Origin: Cyclobacteriaceae bacterium
GTDB lineage: Bacteria; Bacteroidota; Bacteroidia; Cytophagales; Cyclobacteriaceae
Direction of reading: 5' to 3'
DNA length: 64,000 nucleotides
NCBI GenBank assembly: GCA_019638355.1
Contig: JAHBTY010000001.1
Coordinates: forward strand, 806,001-870,000
A model generated the notes under the pieces. That model had not been told where the DNA came from. It searched no databases and worked only from the letters and a program-made list of their open reading frames with translations. This document shows, in pieces, positions 15,902 to 24,409 of this stretch; the stretch's first letter is position 1, and each line of letters begins with the position of its first letter. Made by a program: the position numbers and the translations under genes.

Positions 15902-17233
15902 TTAATCTTTGCCTCGTGTTTTCAGTGTAACAGTTTCGCCTACCCAGCATGAAATTGTTTTTGAGTCGCCTTCTTTCCAATTCAATTCAAAAATTTCTGC
16001 TACTGATGGGAACTGAGCACGGGCTGCCGCCATTTTTTGCTGGTTGCCGGCACGGGCATACATTTCAAAAGCGGCAATGTAAACCAACCGATCTTCGGCC
16101 AAGCTTTGGCTCTTGGCACAATCTTTAAACGAGCCTAAATACAAATCGCCAATTTTTTCATAGCCTTCTTTGCTGTTGGGGTTGGCGGCAACGGCTTTGC
16201 GGTATGCTTCGCGTGCGGCTGCCTTGCTTCCTTTCTGAGCTAATAAATCGCCTACCAGCATATTAGACGTTTCTTTGTTTTCGGGAGTAGGCGCAAGTTC
16301 TACGGCTTCGTTTGCTAAGGTTTCGGCTTTGCTCATTTCACCTTTTTTGGCATAAATACGGGCCATGTTAAGCGCTAAACCATAATCAGGACTTTCTTTG
16401 TGAATAGCTTCGGCTACCTGCAACCAAAGTGGATCTTCAATGCAGCCACCGGTAGTCATAAACTGGAAGATGCGTTTAGCCAAAGCCAAGTCGGCAGGAT
16501 TTGCTTTATACTTGGGCTCCAGATTTTTCTTCACAAACTCACAATCTACTTTTACAAGTTTAATCAGGATATCATCTACACTGCTTTTTATCTTTTTTAG
16601 ACGATCAACATCTGCTTGTTTGTTATCGGTTTGAGCTTTTTTGATCTTGGCATCAATTACTCCCGAAAGTTTATCGTACCGTTGAAGGATTTGATCATCG
16701 GTTAAATTTTTAAGCAATGCTACATTCAATTGAATTACCTGCATGTAAGAAAGCAAGTTGTTATCCAGCACATTGTTGCCACTTATCTCATATACTTTAT
16801 CGTATAACTTCAATACTTCTGCTGTTTTATCTTTATTCTGAGAGTTGAAAACGGCAGCATAAATGGCTTTACGATTTAATACGTTTACTTCGTCACCACA
16901 ATTGGTAACACGCATATCGTATAGCATCATTAAAGAATCTACCAGTATTTGCTTTTTAACAGGATCTTTTTCGGCTGTAGCCAGATTGTTATAGATGTCG
17001 GTTGCATCAATGTATAATTTTGTATTCCACTTGGGTGCATTTTTCAGCATCCATTGCAGTGGAGCTACGGCAGCCTTAAAATTTTTCTGGGTTTTAGCAT
17101 CGTCATAAAGTGCTACTTTCTCTTCGGCAGTGGCTTTGTCTTCAGGCCACCCGTCTTTACACTGTCCAAAGCTTGCGAATGCACCAAAGGAAAGCGCCAA
17201 CAACAATACCGATGATCGCATGTTCATTTTCAT
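15902..17233 (-). CDS. Secreted tetratricopeptide-repeat protein
   Basis: 443 residues with a signal peptide (MKMNMRSSVLLLALSFGAFASFGQ). The remainder is almost all helical. TPR-type pairs are clearest at about residues 270-375, for example ALNMARIYAKKGEMSKAETLANEAVEL, AREAYRKAVAANPNSKEGYEKIGDLYL. The N-terminal half has similar but weaker helix pairs (KTQKNFKAAVAPLQWML). Four Cys residues (QCKDGW, NCGDE, DCEFVK, GGCIED) recur outside the TPRs and could form disulfides. Such proteins are common scaffolds for envelope complexes; no precise role can be given. It follows the barrel protein gene by 24 nt and is probably co-transcribed with it and coaX. Confidence 0.8.
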   Translation of the reverse strand: MKMNMRSSVLLLALSFGAFASFGQCKDGWPEDKATAEEKVALYDDAKTQKNFKAAVAPLQWMLKNAPKWNTKLYIDATDIYNNLATAEKDPVKKQILVDSLMMLYDMRVTNCGDEVNVLNRKAIYAAVFNSQNKDKTAEVLKLYDKVYEISGNNVLDNNLLSYMQVIQLNVALLKNLTDDQILQRYDKLSGVIDAKIKKAQTDNKQADVDRLKKIKSSVDDILIKLVKVDCEFVKKNLEPKYKANPADLALAKRIFQFMTTGGCIEDPLWLQVAEAIHKESPDYGLALNMARIYAKKGEMSKAETLANEAVELAPTPENKETSNMLVGDLLAQKGSKAAAREAYRKAVAANPNSKEGYEKIGDLYLGSFKDCAKSQSLAEDRLVYIAAFEMYARAGNQQKMAAARAQFPSVAEIFELNWKEGDSKTISCWVGETVTLKTRGKD

Positions 17234-17257
17234 TTGTTCTGTGGTTTAAGTCTATGT

Positions 17258-18538
17258 TTAATCAAATCTGCGTTTAATAAACCAAAATTGATCATTAATT
17301 GTAACACCAAAGTAAACTTTAAAATAGTTTTCTTCAATGGTATGATCCTGTACCGTTCCGCGCCTGCCAAGCTTAAAAGCAAAGTCAAGACTTGAAATAC
17401 GGTTTACTGGCATAGTAAACCCAAAATTAATGCCAAAATCATTTACGGGTTTACCGTTAATCAAATACGGATATTGTTCCAGGCTCACACCTGTTCGGTA
17501 TGTCATTCGTTTTAAATAACTGCCAAGCGCCATAGGGTCTGGTGTAAGCTCTCCACCCAATGCAATTCGCCAGCTATCGGTACCATTTTGCGAATTTCCA
17601 AAGTAATCGCGAAACAAACTGTTTTTAAGATAAGTATAATCAGCACCTATCATCCATTTTTCTGCACGCCCAAACGACACGCCAACTGTAACAGATTGGG
17701 GCAATGTAATGGTGCCGGGCACATTGTTGATTAGTGTTGTTGAATCAATTACCCCACCTGTATTATTTCTTCTTTCAATGCGTGTAAAATATTCGGTGTT
17801 TAATTGCGATTTAAACGTATAAACACCACCTACATTAAACCGGTAATTTTTATTGAAGAGTGAATCTTTATGGTACGATACTCCCATCGAAAAATTAAAA
17901 TCTTTAACGTAAGTGCGCTCGTAGATAGAAGGAAAATATACAATGGGTGAGGCATCGGTAGTTAACGCATTGGAATATTCATTTACGATGGAGCTAAATA
18001 AATAGGTGGCTCTTACTCCAACTGATAGCGTTTTGCTAAGGGCTACTCCATTTGCCCAAAAAACCTGGTTTATTCCTCCGGTTCCGGTTTCTTCTACGTT
18101 TACAGTATTAGTGCTGCCTTCAATTGCATCGGTATAGTTGGTGCGGTAGTTAACTCCTGAATAAGGAGCCAGCCCAACCGAGGTTGACCATTTGCCCATC
18201 TTTACAGGAAACCCCATCATCAAGTAATTAAGATTTCCATTGCCACTTTTTTCGGAGGGGCCGTTGCCTTTAATGGTGTTGTATTGGCCAATAAACCCGC
18301 CTTCAAACACGGTAAACCGGTTATAGATGAGCAGTGCCGGATTTTGATTGTTGAGATAGAAATACTGAGGGTTACTCACACCTACACCGGCCATACCCTG
18401 GTTATGTGCCAAGGCATTACCAAAAAAATCGCCTATGCCCCTGTAACTAAATGGTGTGTTGGCAATTTGTGCCATGGCTGCCCCGCCCAGTAATAATAAT
18501 CCGAATGCGAGTGTGAAATTCCTTCTAAAATTCTGCAT
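17258..18538 (-). CDS. Outer-membrane beta-barrel protein, FadL/OmpP1-like
   Basis: 426 residues with a signal peptide ending AMAQ. The N-terminal segment NTPFSYRGIGDFFGNALAHNQGMAGVGV, then NNQNPALL, resembles the N-terminal hatch and the NPA motif of FadL/TodX/OmpP1 transporters. The rest is amphipathic strands such as VGLAPYSGVNYRT and FGITMPV-like segments up to the C-terminal strand ending FIKRRFD. A hydrophobic ligand transport role is inferred from the fold only. Its start lies inside coaX (14-nt overlap), so coaX, this gene and the TPR gene are one operon. Confidence 0.8.
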   Translation of the reverse strand: MQNFRRNFTLAFGLLLLGGAAMAQIANTPFSYRGIGDFFGNALAHNQGMAGVGVSNPQYFYLNNQNPALLIYNRFTVFEGGFIGQYNTIKGNGPSEKSGNGNLNYLMMGFPVKMGKWSTSVGLAPYSGVNYRTNYTDAIEGSTNTVNVEETGTGGINQVFWANGVALSKTLSVGVRATYLFSSIVNEYSNALTTDASPIVYFPSIYERTYVKDFNFSMGVSYHKDSLFNKNYRFNVGGVYTFKSQLNTEYFTRIERRNNTGGVIDSTTLINNVPGTITLPQSVTVGVSFGRAEKWMIGADYTYLKNSLFRDYFGNSQNGTDSWRIALGGELTPDPMALGSYLKRMTYRTGVSLEQYPYLINGKPVNDFGINFGFTMPVNRISSLDFAFKLGRRGTVQDHTIEENYFKVYFGVTINDQFWFIKRRFD

Positions 18539-19244
18539 GATAGCGTAAAATCCTGTTCAAACCGGTCAAAACGAGATCGGGGGCCACAAATATGGCTTGT
18601 TTAAGCTTGTTTTCAAAAAGAGGGTAATCGCCCCCGCATAGAATAACCTGCAGGTTTTTATACTGCCTATTATATTTTTCTATCCAGCCATTTACCTCAG
18701 CAAGTGTTCCGTTCAATACTCCGCTTTGCATACACGTTTCGGTGCTATTTCCAGTAAGTTGTGCTGAAGTTTCCGGTTGTAGTAACGGTAAACTTTGGGT
18801 GAACGTATGCATGGCTTTAAACCGCATGTTAACGCCAGGTGAAATAGCACCTCCGTGGTAAGTACCGGTTGCATCTATAAACTCGGTATTAATACAGGTA
18901 CCTGTATCAATTACCAGGCAGTTTTGATTGGGAAAAATCTCGTAGGCTCCACAGGCTGCGGCAATGCGATCTACCCCCAGCGTGTGTGGGGTTGCATAGT
19001 TAAGTTTTATTGGCAAGGCAAGCTGGTGGCTTAATATCACTTTCTTTCCGGAATTACCGGCAAGGTTAAGTATTTCCATTGCCGGATGGCTAACAGAGCT
19101 TACCAGTAAATGAACAAACTCATAAACGTTCATAAAGTCTTTCAGCTCGTTCAGGTTGCCAAAACTCTCCTTTAAAACTAAATCCGTTTGGTTAAAAAGT
19201 GCTGCTTTTATGCGGGTATTGCCGCTGTCTATAACCAGGTTCAT
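18525..19244 (-). CDS. coaX: Type III pantothenate kinase
   Basis: 239 residues. The N-terminal phosphate-binding DSGNTRIK (about residues 6-13), TLGVDRIAAACGAY with the catalytic Asp (about 92-105), and DTGTCINTEFID with GGAISPGVNMRF (about 115-140) define CoaX of the ASKHA superfamily. It phosphorylates pantothenate in the first step of CoA synthesis and does not respond to CoA feedback. A -7 element lies just upstream, giving a leader of only about 7 nt. It is the first gene of the coaX-barrel-TPR operon and is divergent from the dehydrogenase gene. Confidence 0.94.
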   Translation of the reverse strand: MNLVIDSGNTRIKAALFNQTDLVLKESFGNLNELKDFMNVYEFVHLLVSSVSHPAMEILNLAGNSGKKVILSHQLALPIKLNYATPHTLGVDRIAAACGAYEIFPNQNCLVIDTGTCINTEFIDATGTYHGGAISPGVNMRFKAMHTFTQSLPLLQPETSAQLTGNSTETCMQSGVLNGTLAEVNGWIEKYNRQYKNLQVILCGGDYPLFENKLKQAIFVAPDLVLTGLNRILRYHAEF

Positions 19245-19257
19245 AAGGTGTAAACTT

Positions 19258-19265
19258 CAAAAATA
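19258..19265 (-). promoter_or_regulatory. -7 element (TATTTTTG) of coaX
   Basis: Complement of CAAAAATA, matching TAnnTTTG, 14 nt upstream of the coaX ATG. No TTTG at the expected -33 distance, so only half the promoter is visible. Confidence 0.5.
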
Positions 19266-19307
19266 GGCAAAGGCTTTACTAAATCGACTTTTGAGATAAG
19301 TTCTAAA

Positions 19308-19315
19308 TATCTTTG
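19308..19315 (+). promoter_or_regulatory. -7 element (TATCTTTG) of the amino-acid dehydrogenase gene
   Basis: TATCTTTG fits TAnnTTTG. It contains the TTG that would be the upstream alternative start codon, which argues for the ATG at 19331 and a leader of about 9 nt. The -33 element is not evident. Confidence 0.55.
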
Positions 19316-19330
19316 ACACCTAAACTTTAC

Positions 19331-20575
19331 ATGATGAAAGAGCTACTGAAAAAGTTTGAAAGCAAACCTGCCGAAATTGTGTTTGAATGGAAAGATGCCG
19401 AAACATCGGCCGAGGGTTGGGTGGTTATCAACTCTTTGCGTGGAGGTGCTGCCGGTGGCGGCACACGCATGCGGGCGGGGTTGGACAAACGTGAAGTAGA
19501 GTCGCTGGCCAAAACAATGGAAGTAAAGTTTACAGTATCAGGCCCACCCATTGGTGGGGCAAAGTCGGGTATTAATTTCGATCCGAACGATCCACGTAAG
19601 GAAGGTGTGTTGCATCGCTGGTATGCAGCAGTAATGCCTTTGTTGAAATATTATTATGGCACCGGTGGTGATTTGAATGTGGATGAAATCCATGAAGTGA
19701 TTCCACATACCGAAGATGTAGGCATCTGGCATCCGCAGGAAGGTGTGTTTACCGGCCATTACAAACCAACCGAACCTCAGAAAGTAAATCGCATTGGTCA
19801 GTTGCGGCAGGGTGTAATCAAATTGATAGAAAGCGAAGCTTACACACCCTCGCTTTCTAAGAAATATACAGTGGCTGATATGTGCACCGGCTATGGAGTA
19901 GCCGAAGCTGTTAAACATTATTATGCATTGTGGGGTGGTAAACTGCAAGGTAAACGCGCCATGATTCAGGGTTGGGGCAATGTGGGGGCAGCAGCAGGAT
20001 TTTACCTTTCGCAAATGGGAGTAACCATAGTGGGCATTCTTACGCGCGAAGGTGGCCTGATTAATCAAAAAGGATTTACACACACTGAAATTTGTGAGTT
20101 AGTTTTAAATCGTGATGGGAATAAACTTGTTACCGATGAGTTGCTACCGTTTGAAATTGTAAATCAGAAAATCTGGGATCTGAACTTTGAAGTTTTTGTA
20201 CCGGCTGCAGCTTCAAGGCTGGTAACAAAAGATCAGGTTGATAGGATGATTGAAACCGGGGTGGAAGTTTTTTCATGCGGTGCCAATGTTCCGTTTGCCG
20301 ATCCGGAAATTTTCTTTGGTGCAACCGGTTTATATGCCGATGAAAAGATTTCCATCATTCCTGATTTTATTGCCAACTGTGGTATGGCCCGGGTGTTTGC
20401 CTACTTTATGGAAAAAGAAGTGAGTATGACGGATGAAGCAATTTTTTCAGATATATCGAACACCATATTTAAGGCTTTGAAGAAAACGCATGCAGGCAAC
20501 CCAAAAAAAACGAGGCTTGCCCAAGCCTCGTTTGAAATTGCACTGAAGCAGTTAGTAAACTATGCGGGTGGATGA
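19331..20575 (+). CDS. Glu/Leu/Phe/Val dehydrogenase
   Basis: 414 residues from the ATG at 19331 (an ATG repeat follows at once); the TTG at 19313 lies inside the -7 element. The GLFV dimerisation domain has GGAAGGGTRMRAG and the catalytic PIGGAKSGINFDP, where Lys activates water. The NAD(P)-binding domain has QGWGNVGAAAGFYLSQ (about 218-233). Oxidative deamination of an amino acid to the oxo acid and ammonia is expected. The substrate is unclear: it looks more distant from the classical glutamate dehydrogenases, and length is a little shorter than hexameric GDH (about 450). The last 45 codons contain the inverted repeat that ends the convergent nhaD transcript; the two coding regions overlap by 16 nt. 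Confidence 0.9.
   Translation: MMKELLKKFESKPAEIVFEWKDAETSAEGWVVINSLRGGAAGGGTRMRAGLDKREVESLAKTMEVKFTVSGPPIGGAKSGINFDPNDPRKEGVLHRWYAAVMPLLKYYYGTGGDLNVDEIHEVIPHTEDVGIWHPQEGVFTGHYKPTEPQKVNRIGQLRQGVIKLIESEAYTPSLSKKYTVADMCTGYGVAEAVKHYYALWGGKLQGKRAMIQGWGNVGAAAGFYLSQMGVTIVGILTREGGLINQKGFTHTEICELVLNRDGNKLVTDELLPFEIVNQKIWDLNFEVFVPAAASRLVTKDQVDRMIETGVEVFSCGANVPFADPEIFFGATGLYADEKISIIPDFIANCGMARVFAYFMEKEVSMTDEAIFSDISNTIFKALKKTHAGNPKKTRLAQASFEIALKQLVNYAGG
20503..20533 (-). terminator. nhaD terminator embedded in the dehydrogenase coding sequence
   Basis: Read on the minus strand: perfect 11-bp stem AAACGAGGCTT / AAGCCTCGTTT with a GGGC loop, then a run of eight Ts in total. It starts 27 nt beyond the nhaD stop codon and is wholly within the 3' coding end of the convergent gene. 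Confidence 0.88.
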
Positions 20576-21882
20576 ACTGCCAGAAACGGATGAATTATCA
20601 GGTAAACTACCGCACCTGCAAAATATCCTAACATGGCCAATAACGAGATGCGTTTTAAATACCAGATAAAATCAATTTTTTCCATTCCCATAACAGCTAC
20701 ACCAGCCGCTGAGCCAATAATCAGAATGCTGCCACCGGTACCGGCACAGTAGGCTAAGTACTCCCAAATCATATGATCCTGGTAGTAGACGCTCATATCA
20801 TACATGCCCATGCTGGCAGCAACCAGCGGCACGTTATCTACTATGGAAGACAGAATCCCAACAAGGGTGATGATAACACGCTGGTCGCCTAGGGTATTAT
20901 CTAACCAGGCCGAAAAATGAGTAAGTATTTGCATGGATTGCAAGGCCCCTACAGCCAATAAAATTCCCAGAAAGAAGAGCACGCTGGGAACATCGATACG
21001 AGTAAGTGCACCCGCAGCAGTATAAGGTCTTTTCTCTGCCTCATCCATATCGGGGTTAATCAACTCAGATACAACCCACAACACACCCAACGCCAGCAAC
21101 ATACCCAGGTAGGGCGGAAGATGAGTTACTGTTTTAAAGACAGGAACGGAAATCAACCCTCCCACACCTAAAATTAACATAGTGGTAGAACCTTTAACAG
21201 GTGCACCATTACCGTGGCCATGACCATGCGCAGGTGTTTGATTGAGATCGTTTTTATCTGCGGTTCCTAACTCACCCTTGAGGGTAAACTGCAAATAAAT
21301 AAGCGGCACAATCATACAAACAAGGCTAGGAAGTATAAGGGTCATAATAATATTACCAGATGATATCTGGCCACCAATCCAGAGCATAGTGGTAGTAACA
21401 TCGCCTATGGGGGACCAGGCGCCACCGGCATTAGCGGCAATTACAATCATACCGGCAAAGAACAGCCGCATTTCTTTATTGGGAACCAGTTTGCGGATAA
21501 GCGAAATCATTACAATGGAAGTTGTGAGGTTATCCAGAATGGCTGATAGAATAAATGTTACACTACAGATAATCCAAAGCAGTTTCTTGGGGTTTCGGGT
21601 ATTGATGCGATCCGTAATAATTTTGAATCCCTGATAAGCATCTACCAATTCAACAATTGTCATGGCACCCATCAGGAAAAACAGAATAGCCGCAATCTCA
21701 CCTAAATGCTCGGCCAGGTGATGACCAATTTCATCGATATGATCGGGTGATGAAACCGCATAAATAGTCCAACAAATTACTCCCGTAAGGAGTGCTGAAG
21801 CAGTTTTATTTATTTTGATCGGATGTTCAAGTGCGATAGCGAGGTAACCCACAACAAATAGGGTGATTACTATAGCTTCCAT
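20560..21882 (-). CDS. nhaD: NhaD-type Na+/H+ antiporter
   Basis: 440 residues from the ATG at 21882; the TTG two codons earlier is less likely. About eleven or twelve hydrophobic helices cover the length. Family motifs of the ion transporter superfamily NhaD group are visible: the N-terminal ALEHPIKINKTASALL, FILSAILDNLTTSIVM (about 112-127) and SSIVDNVPLVAASMG (about 352-366), where paired Asp-Asn residues in broken helices bind Na+. A His-rich loop GHGHGHGNG (about 215-223) sits in a cytoplasmic loop and could respond to pH or metal. It expels Na+ in exchange for protons across the inner membrane. Confidence 0.93.
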   Translation of the reverse strand: MEAIVITLFVVGYLAIALEHPIKINKTASALLTGVICWTIYAVSSPDHIDEIGHHLAEHLGEIAAILFFLMGAMTIVELVDAYQGFKIITDRINTRNPKKLLWIICSVTFILSAILDNLTTSIVMISLIRKLVPNKEMRLFFAGMIVIAANAGGAWSPIGDVTTTMLWIGGQISSGNIIMTLILPSLVCMIVPLIYLQFTLKGELGTADKNDLNQTPAHGHGHGNGAPVKGSTTMLILGVGGLISVPVFKTVTHLPPYLGMLLALGVLWVVSELINPDMDEAEKRPYTAAGALTRIDVPSVLFFLGILLAVGALQSMQILTHFSAWLDNTLGDQRVIITLVGILSSIVDNVPLVAASMGMYDMSVYYQDHMIWEYLAYCAGTGGSILIIGSAAGVAVMGMEKIDFIWYLKRISLLAMLGYFAGAVVYLIIHPFLAVHPPA

Positions 21883-22017
21883 AGGCAAAGAGATTGGTAC
21901 AGGTAAATATAAAATAAAACTTAAGTTGGTGCGAAAGAAGCAAGTTAATTATTGACTGCCAGCACAGTTATTAATTGTGGGTTAGAAAAACTGATAAGCG
22001 GCACCGGTATGAAATAT

Positions 22018-22905
22018 TTATTGGGATTGACGGGCAGTGCTGTTTTTTTGCTGACCAATAAATACAGCGCTCAGCACAAGGGCCGTACCCAGCCAGGTGT
22101 AAGTTGATAGCGGTTCGCCCAATAATAGAGCAGAGAGCATGAGTCCGAAAATGGGGCACAGGTATAACCAGATAGATGCTTTTACCGCATCGGCTTTTAG
22201 TAATATTAACCAAAGGTTAACAGCCACAATCGAAACGGGTACCACCAACCATAACAACGAAAGCCAAAAGGAAGTGTCGAACTGATTGGAATCCGGTGTG
22301 TGCATAAAAATTGCAAAGGGGGCAGTCATTAAACCACCAAACAAAACTTGCCACCCGTTAATGGTAACGCGTTGAAGGGTCCAGTTTTGCCCGGCATAAT
22401 ACACAGCACCAATGGAATAAGTTACCATGCTTAACCCTAGCAAGAATAACCCGACTATAGAAATAGTTTCAAGTTGCAGCAGCGGGTACGATGCAAGCAA
22501 CACACCGGCAAGCCCCAGTGTAATACTCCCCCATTCCATCCATTTTACTTTTCGTTTATTTAGAATAGATGAAAGCAGGCTTATGAATAATGGATTAAGC
22601 GCAATGGCTAATGCAGTTATACCGGCAGTAATAAATTGAAGTGCAACAATAAAGATACCCAGATAGAGTGCGGTGTTGAAGGCACCAAACACCGCAAGAT
22701 GCTTCCACTCCGTTCCGGTCGGTATCCGGTAGCTTTTTATAAGATGAGCATATACTAATAGTATTCCTCCGGCAATCAAAAAGCGGGTTGTGAAAAACAA
22801 AAGTGGCTCGGCAGAGTTTAACCCAAATTTTCCGGCAATAGAAGCCGAAGACCAAAGCACCGAAAACGAAAGACCGGTTATTAAATAAGTTGTATTGTTT
22901 TTCAC
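22018..22905 (-). CDS. EamA/DMT-family transporter
   Basis: 295 residues in two EamA repeats, ten predicted helices. Repeat one covers about 8-135 with WSSASIAGKFGL and TAGITALAIALNPLF; repeat two covers about 145-285 with the glycine-rich SIWLYLCPIFGLMLSALLLGEPLSTYTWLGTALVL, the typical last EamA motif. Substrates of the family are amino acids, nucleosides or other metabolites; none can be assigned. The start codon is GTG, with no ATG further in before the first helix. A terminator separates it from lysC upstream, so it is likely a single-gene unit. Confidence 0.9.
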   Translation of the reverse strand: MKNNTTYLITGLSFSVLWSSASIAGKFGLNSAEPLLFFTTRFLIAGGILLVYAHLIKSYRIPTGTEWKHLAVFGAFNTALYLGIFIVALQFITAGITALAIALNPLFISLLSSILNKRKVKWMEWGSITLGLAGVLLASYPLLQLETISIVGLFLLGLSMVTYSIGAVYYAGQNWTLQRVTINGWQVLFGGLMTAPFAIFMHTPDSNQFDTSFWLSLLWLVVPVSIVAVNLWLILLKADAVKASIWLYLCPIFGLMLSALLLGEPLSTYTWLGTALVLSAVFIGQQKNSTARQSQ

Positions 22906-22919
22906 GAATCAACAATAAT

Positions 22920-22952
22920 AAAAAAAGCTACCCATACTTGTTACAGGTAGCT
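22920..22952 (-). terminator. Rho-independent terminator of lysC
   Basis: Minus-strand stem AGCTACC / GGTAGCT around a 13-nt loop, then a T-run (complement of 22920-22925). It lies about 20 nt after the lysC stop. Confidence 0.8.
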
Positions 22953-22972
22953 ACTTATTATTGTAGTTAAGT

Positions 22973-24292
22973 TTAAAGATTGAACAAACCACTATTAAGC
23001 AGTGTAAGTGCTTTCTCTTTATGGGCTGTTCCAACCAAAATAGAAATATTATTGGGGCTGCCACCATACGATACCATGCGGATGGGTACTGGTGCCAACG
23101 CTTGAAACACTTCTTTTAAAACTCCTTCTTTTTCTGAAAGCAGGTTACCCACAATACAGATGATAGTTTGGTCAGTATCTACCTCAATCGAACCAAAACT
23201 TTTCAGTTCTTCCAGTATCTGATTCAGATTTTTATTATCGTCAATCGTAACCGAAACGGCTACTTCTGAAGTTGAAATCATATCAATTGGTGTTTTATAA
23301 CGTTCAAACACCTCAAATACTTTTCTTAAAAATCCATAAGCCAACAGCATGCGCGATGATTTAATCTTAATGGCTGTAATGCCATCTTTGGCCGCTATGG
23401 CTTTAAACTGCCCGCGGCTGCCTTTATCGCTGATAACGGTACCTTTCGCTTTTTCATCCATCGTATTTTTCAACAATACGGGTACATGGTACTTCTGTGC
23501 GGGTACAATAGTAGAGGGGTGAAGTATCTTAGCGCCAAAATAAGCCAGTTCAGAGGCCTCGTCAAACGTAAGTTCGGCAATGGGCACTGTCTTTTTAACA
23601 ATGCGCGGATCATTGTTATGCATGCCATCAATGTCAGTCCAAATCTGAATTTCTTCGGCCCGGATGGCAGCTCCAATTAACGATGCGGTGTAGTCGCTCC
23701 CCCCTCGTTTCAGGTTATCAATTTCGTTGCGATGGTTACGGCAGATGTACCCCTGTGTAACAAGTATATCTACATTGCTCATTGTTTCCAGAATGGGCTT
23801 CAACCGCTCGCTGATTTTTTCCAACTCCGGTTCCTGGTTTTCATCTATCGACATGAAGTGCAAAGCCGGTAAAAGCCTTGCCGGAATTTTTTTCTCTTGC
23901 AAATGGTGATAAAAAAGTTCAGTCGAAATTAATTCGCCTTGTGCGAGTAACTCGTGATAACTGCGATCGTCAAATTTCCCGGCCGCCAGCAACCGGAACA
24001 AGCTGAAGTAGCGACTTACAATTTCCTGCCCGATAGCTTGATAAGCTTCGCTTTCGTAAAGTTCTTTTATAAATTGCTGGTAATGTTTTTCCAGTTCGGC
24101 AATTTCGTTGTGGGCTGCGATTTGTTGCGTGGCCAGTAAGCTATCGCCAATACGCACCAAGGCATTGGTGGTTCCGCTTAGCGCGGATAGCACCACAATT
24201 TTTTTACCAGCCATACCTGTAACCAGGTTGGCAATCTTCTTCATTCGCTCAGGCTTGCCTACTGAGGTGCCTCCAAATTTTACAACCAGCAT
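22973..24292 (-). CDS. lysC: Aspartate kinase, monofunctional
   Basis: 439 residues from the ATG at 24292, where the core begins MLVVKFGGTSVGKPERM; the frame extends upstream 16 codons without homology. KFGGTSVG is the N-terminal nucleotide/aspartate-binding motif of the amino acid kinase fold (about 1-290). LKRGGSDYTASLIGAAIRAE supplies the active-site loop. Two ACT-type regulatory domains follow (about 300-435), for example TSEVAVSVTID. There is no homoserine dehydrogenase domain. It makes aspartyl phosphate for lysine, threonine and methionine synthesis; which end product inhibits it cannot be read. It lies between terminators and is likely transcribed alone. Confidence 0.93.
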   Translation of the reverse strand: MLVVKFGGTSVGKPERMKKIANLVTGMAGKKIVVLSALSGTTNALVRIGDSLLATQQIAAHNEIAELEKHYQQFIKELYESEAYQAIGQEIVSRYFSLFRLLAAGKFDDRSYHELLAQGELISTELFYHHLQEKKIPARLLPALHFMSIDENQEPELEKISERLKPILETMSNVDILVTQGYICRNHRNEIDNLKRGGSDYTASLIGAAIRAEEIQIWTDIDGMHNNDPRIVKKTVPIAELTFDEASELAYFGAKILHPSTIVPAQKYHVPVLLKNTMDEKAKGTVISDKGSRGQFKAIAAKDGITAIKIKSSRMLLAYGFLRKVFEVFERYKTPIDMISTSEVAVSVTIDDNKNLNQILEELKSFGSIEVDTDQTIICIVGNLLSEKEGVLKEVFQALAPVPIRMVSYGGSPNNISILVGTAHKEKALTLLNSGLFNL

Positions 24293-24353
24293 AATAAAAA
24301 TTTTCAGGGGCGTAAAGATACAGGGCAACCTGTTAACCAAAAATATAACCCAT

Positions 24354-24387
24354 AAAAAAGCCCTTTGAATTTTTCAATCCAAAGGGC
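24354..24387 (-). terminator. Rho-independent terminator of dnaK
   Basis: Minus-strand stem GCCCTTTG / CAAAGGGC with a 12-nt loop, then TTTTTT (complement of 24354-24359). It lies 22 nt after the dnaK stop and before lysC. Confidence 0.88.
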
Positions 24388-24409
24388 CGTTAGGTCGGAG
24401 ATGATGTGG

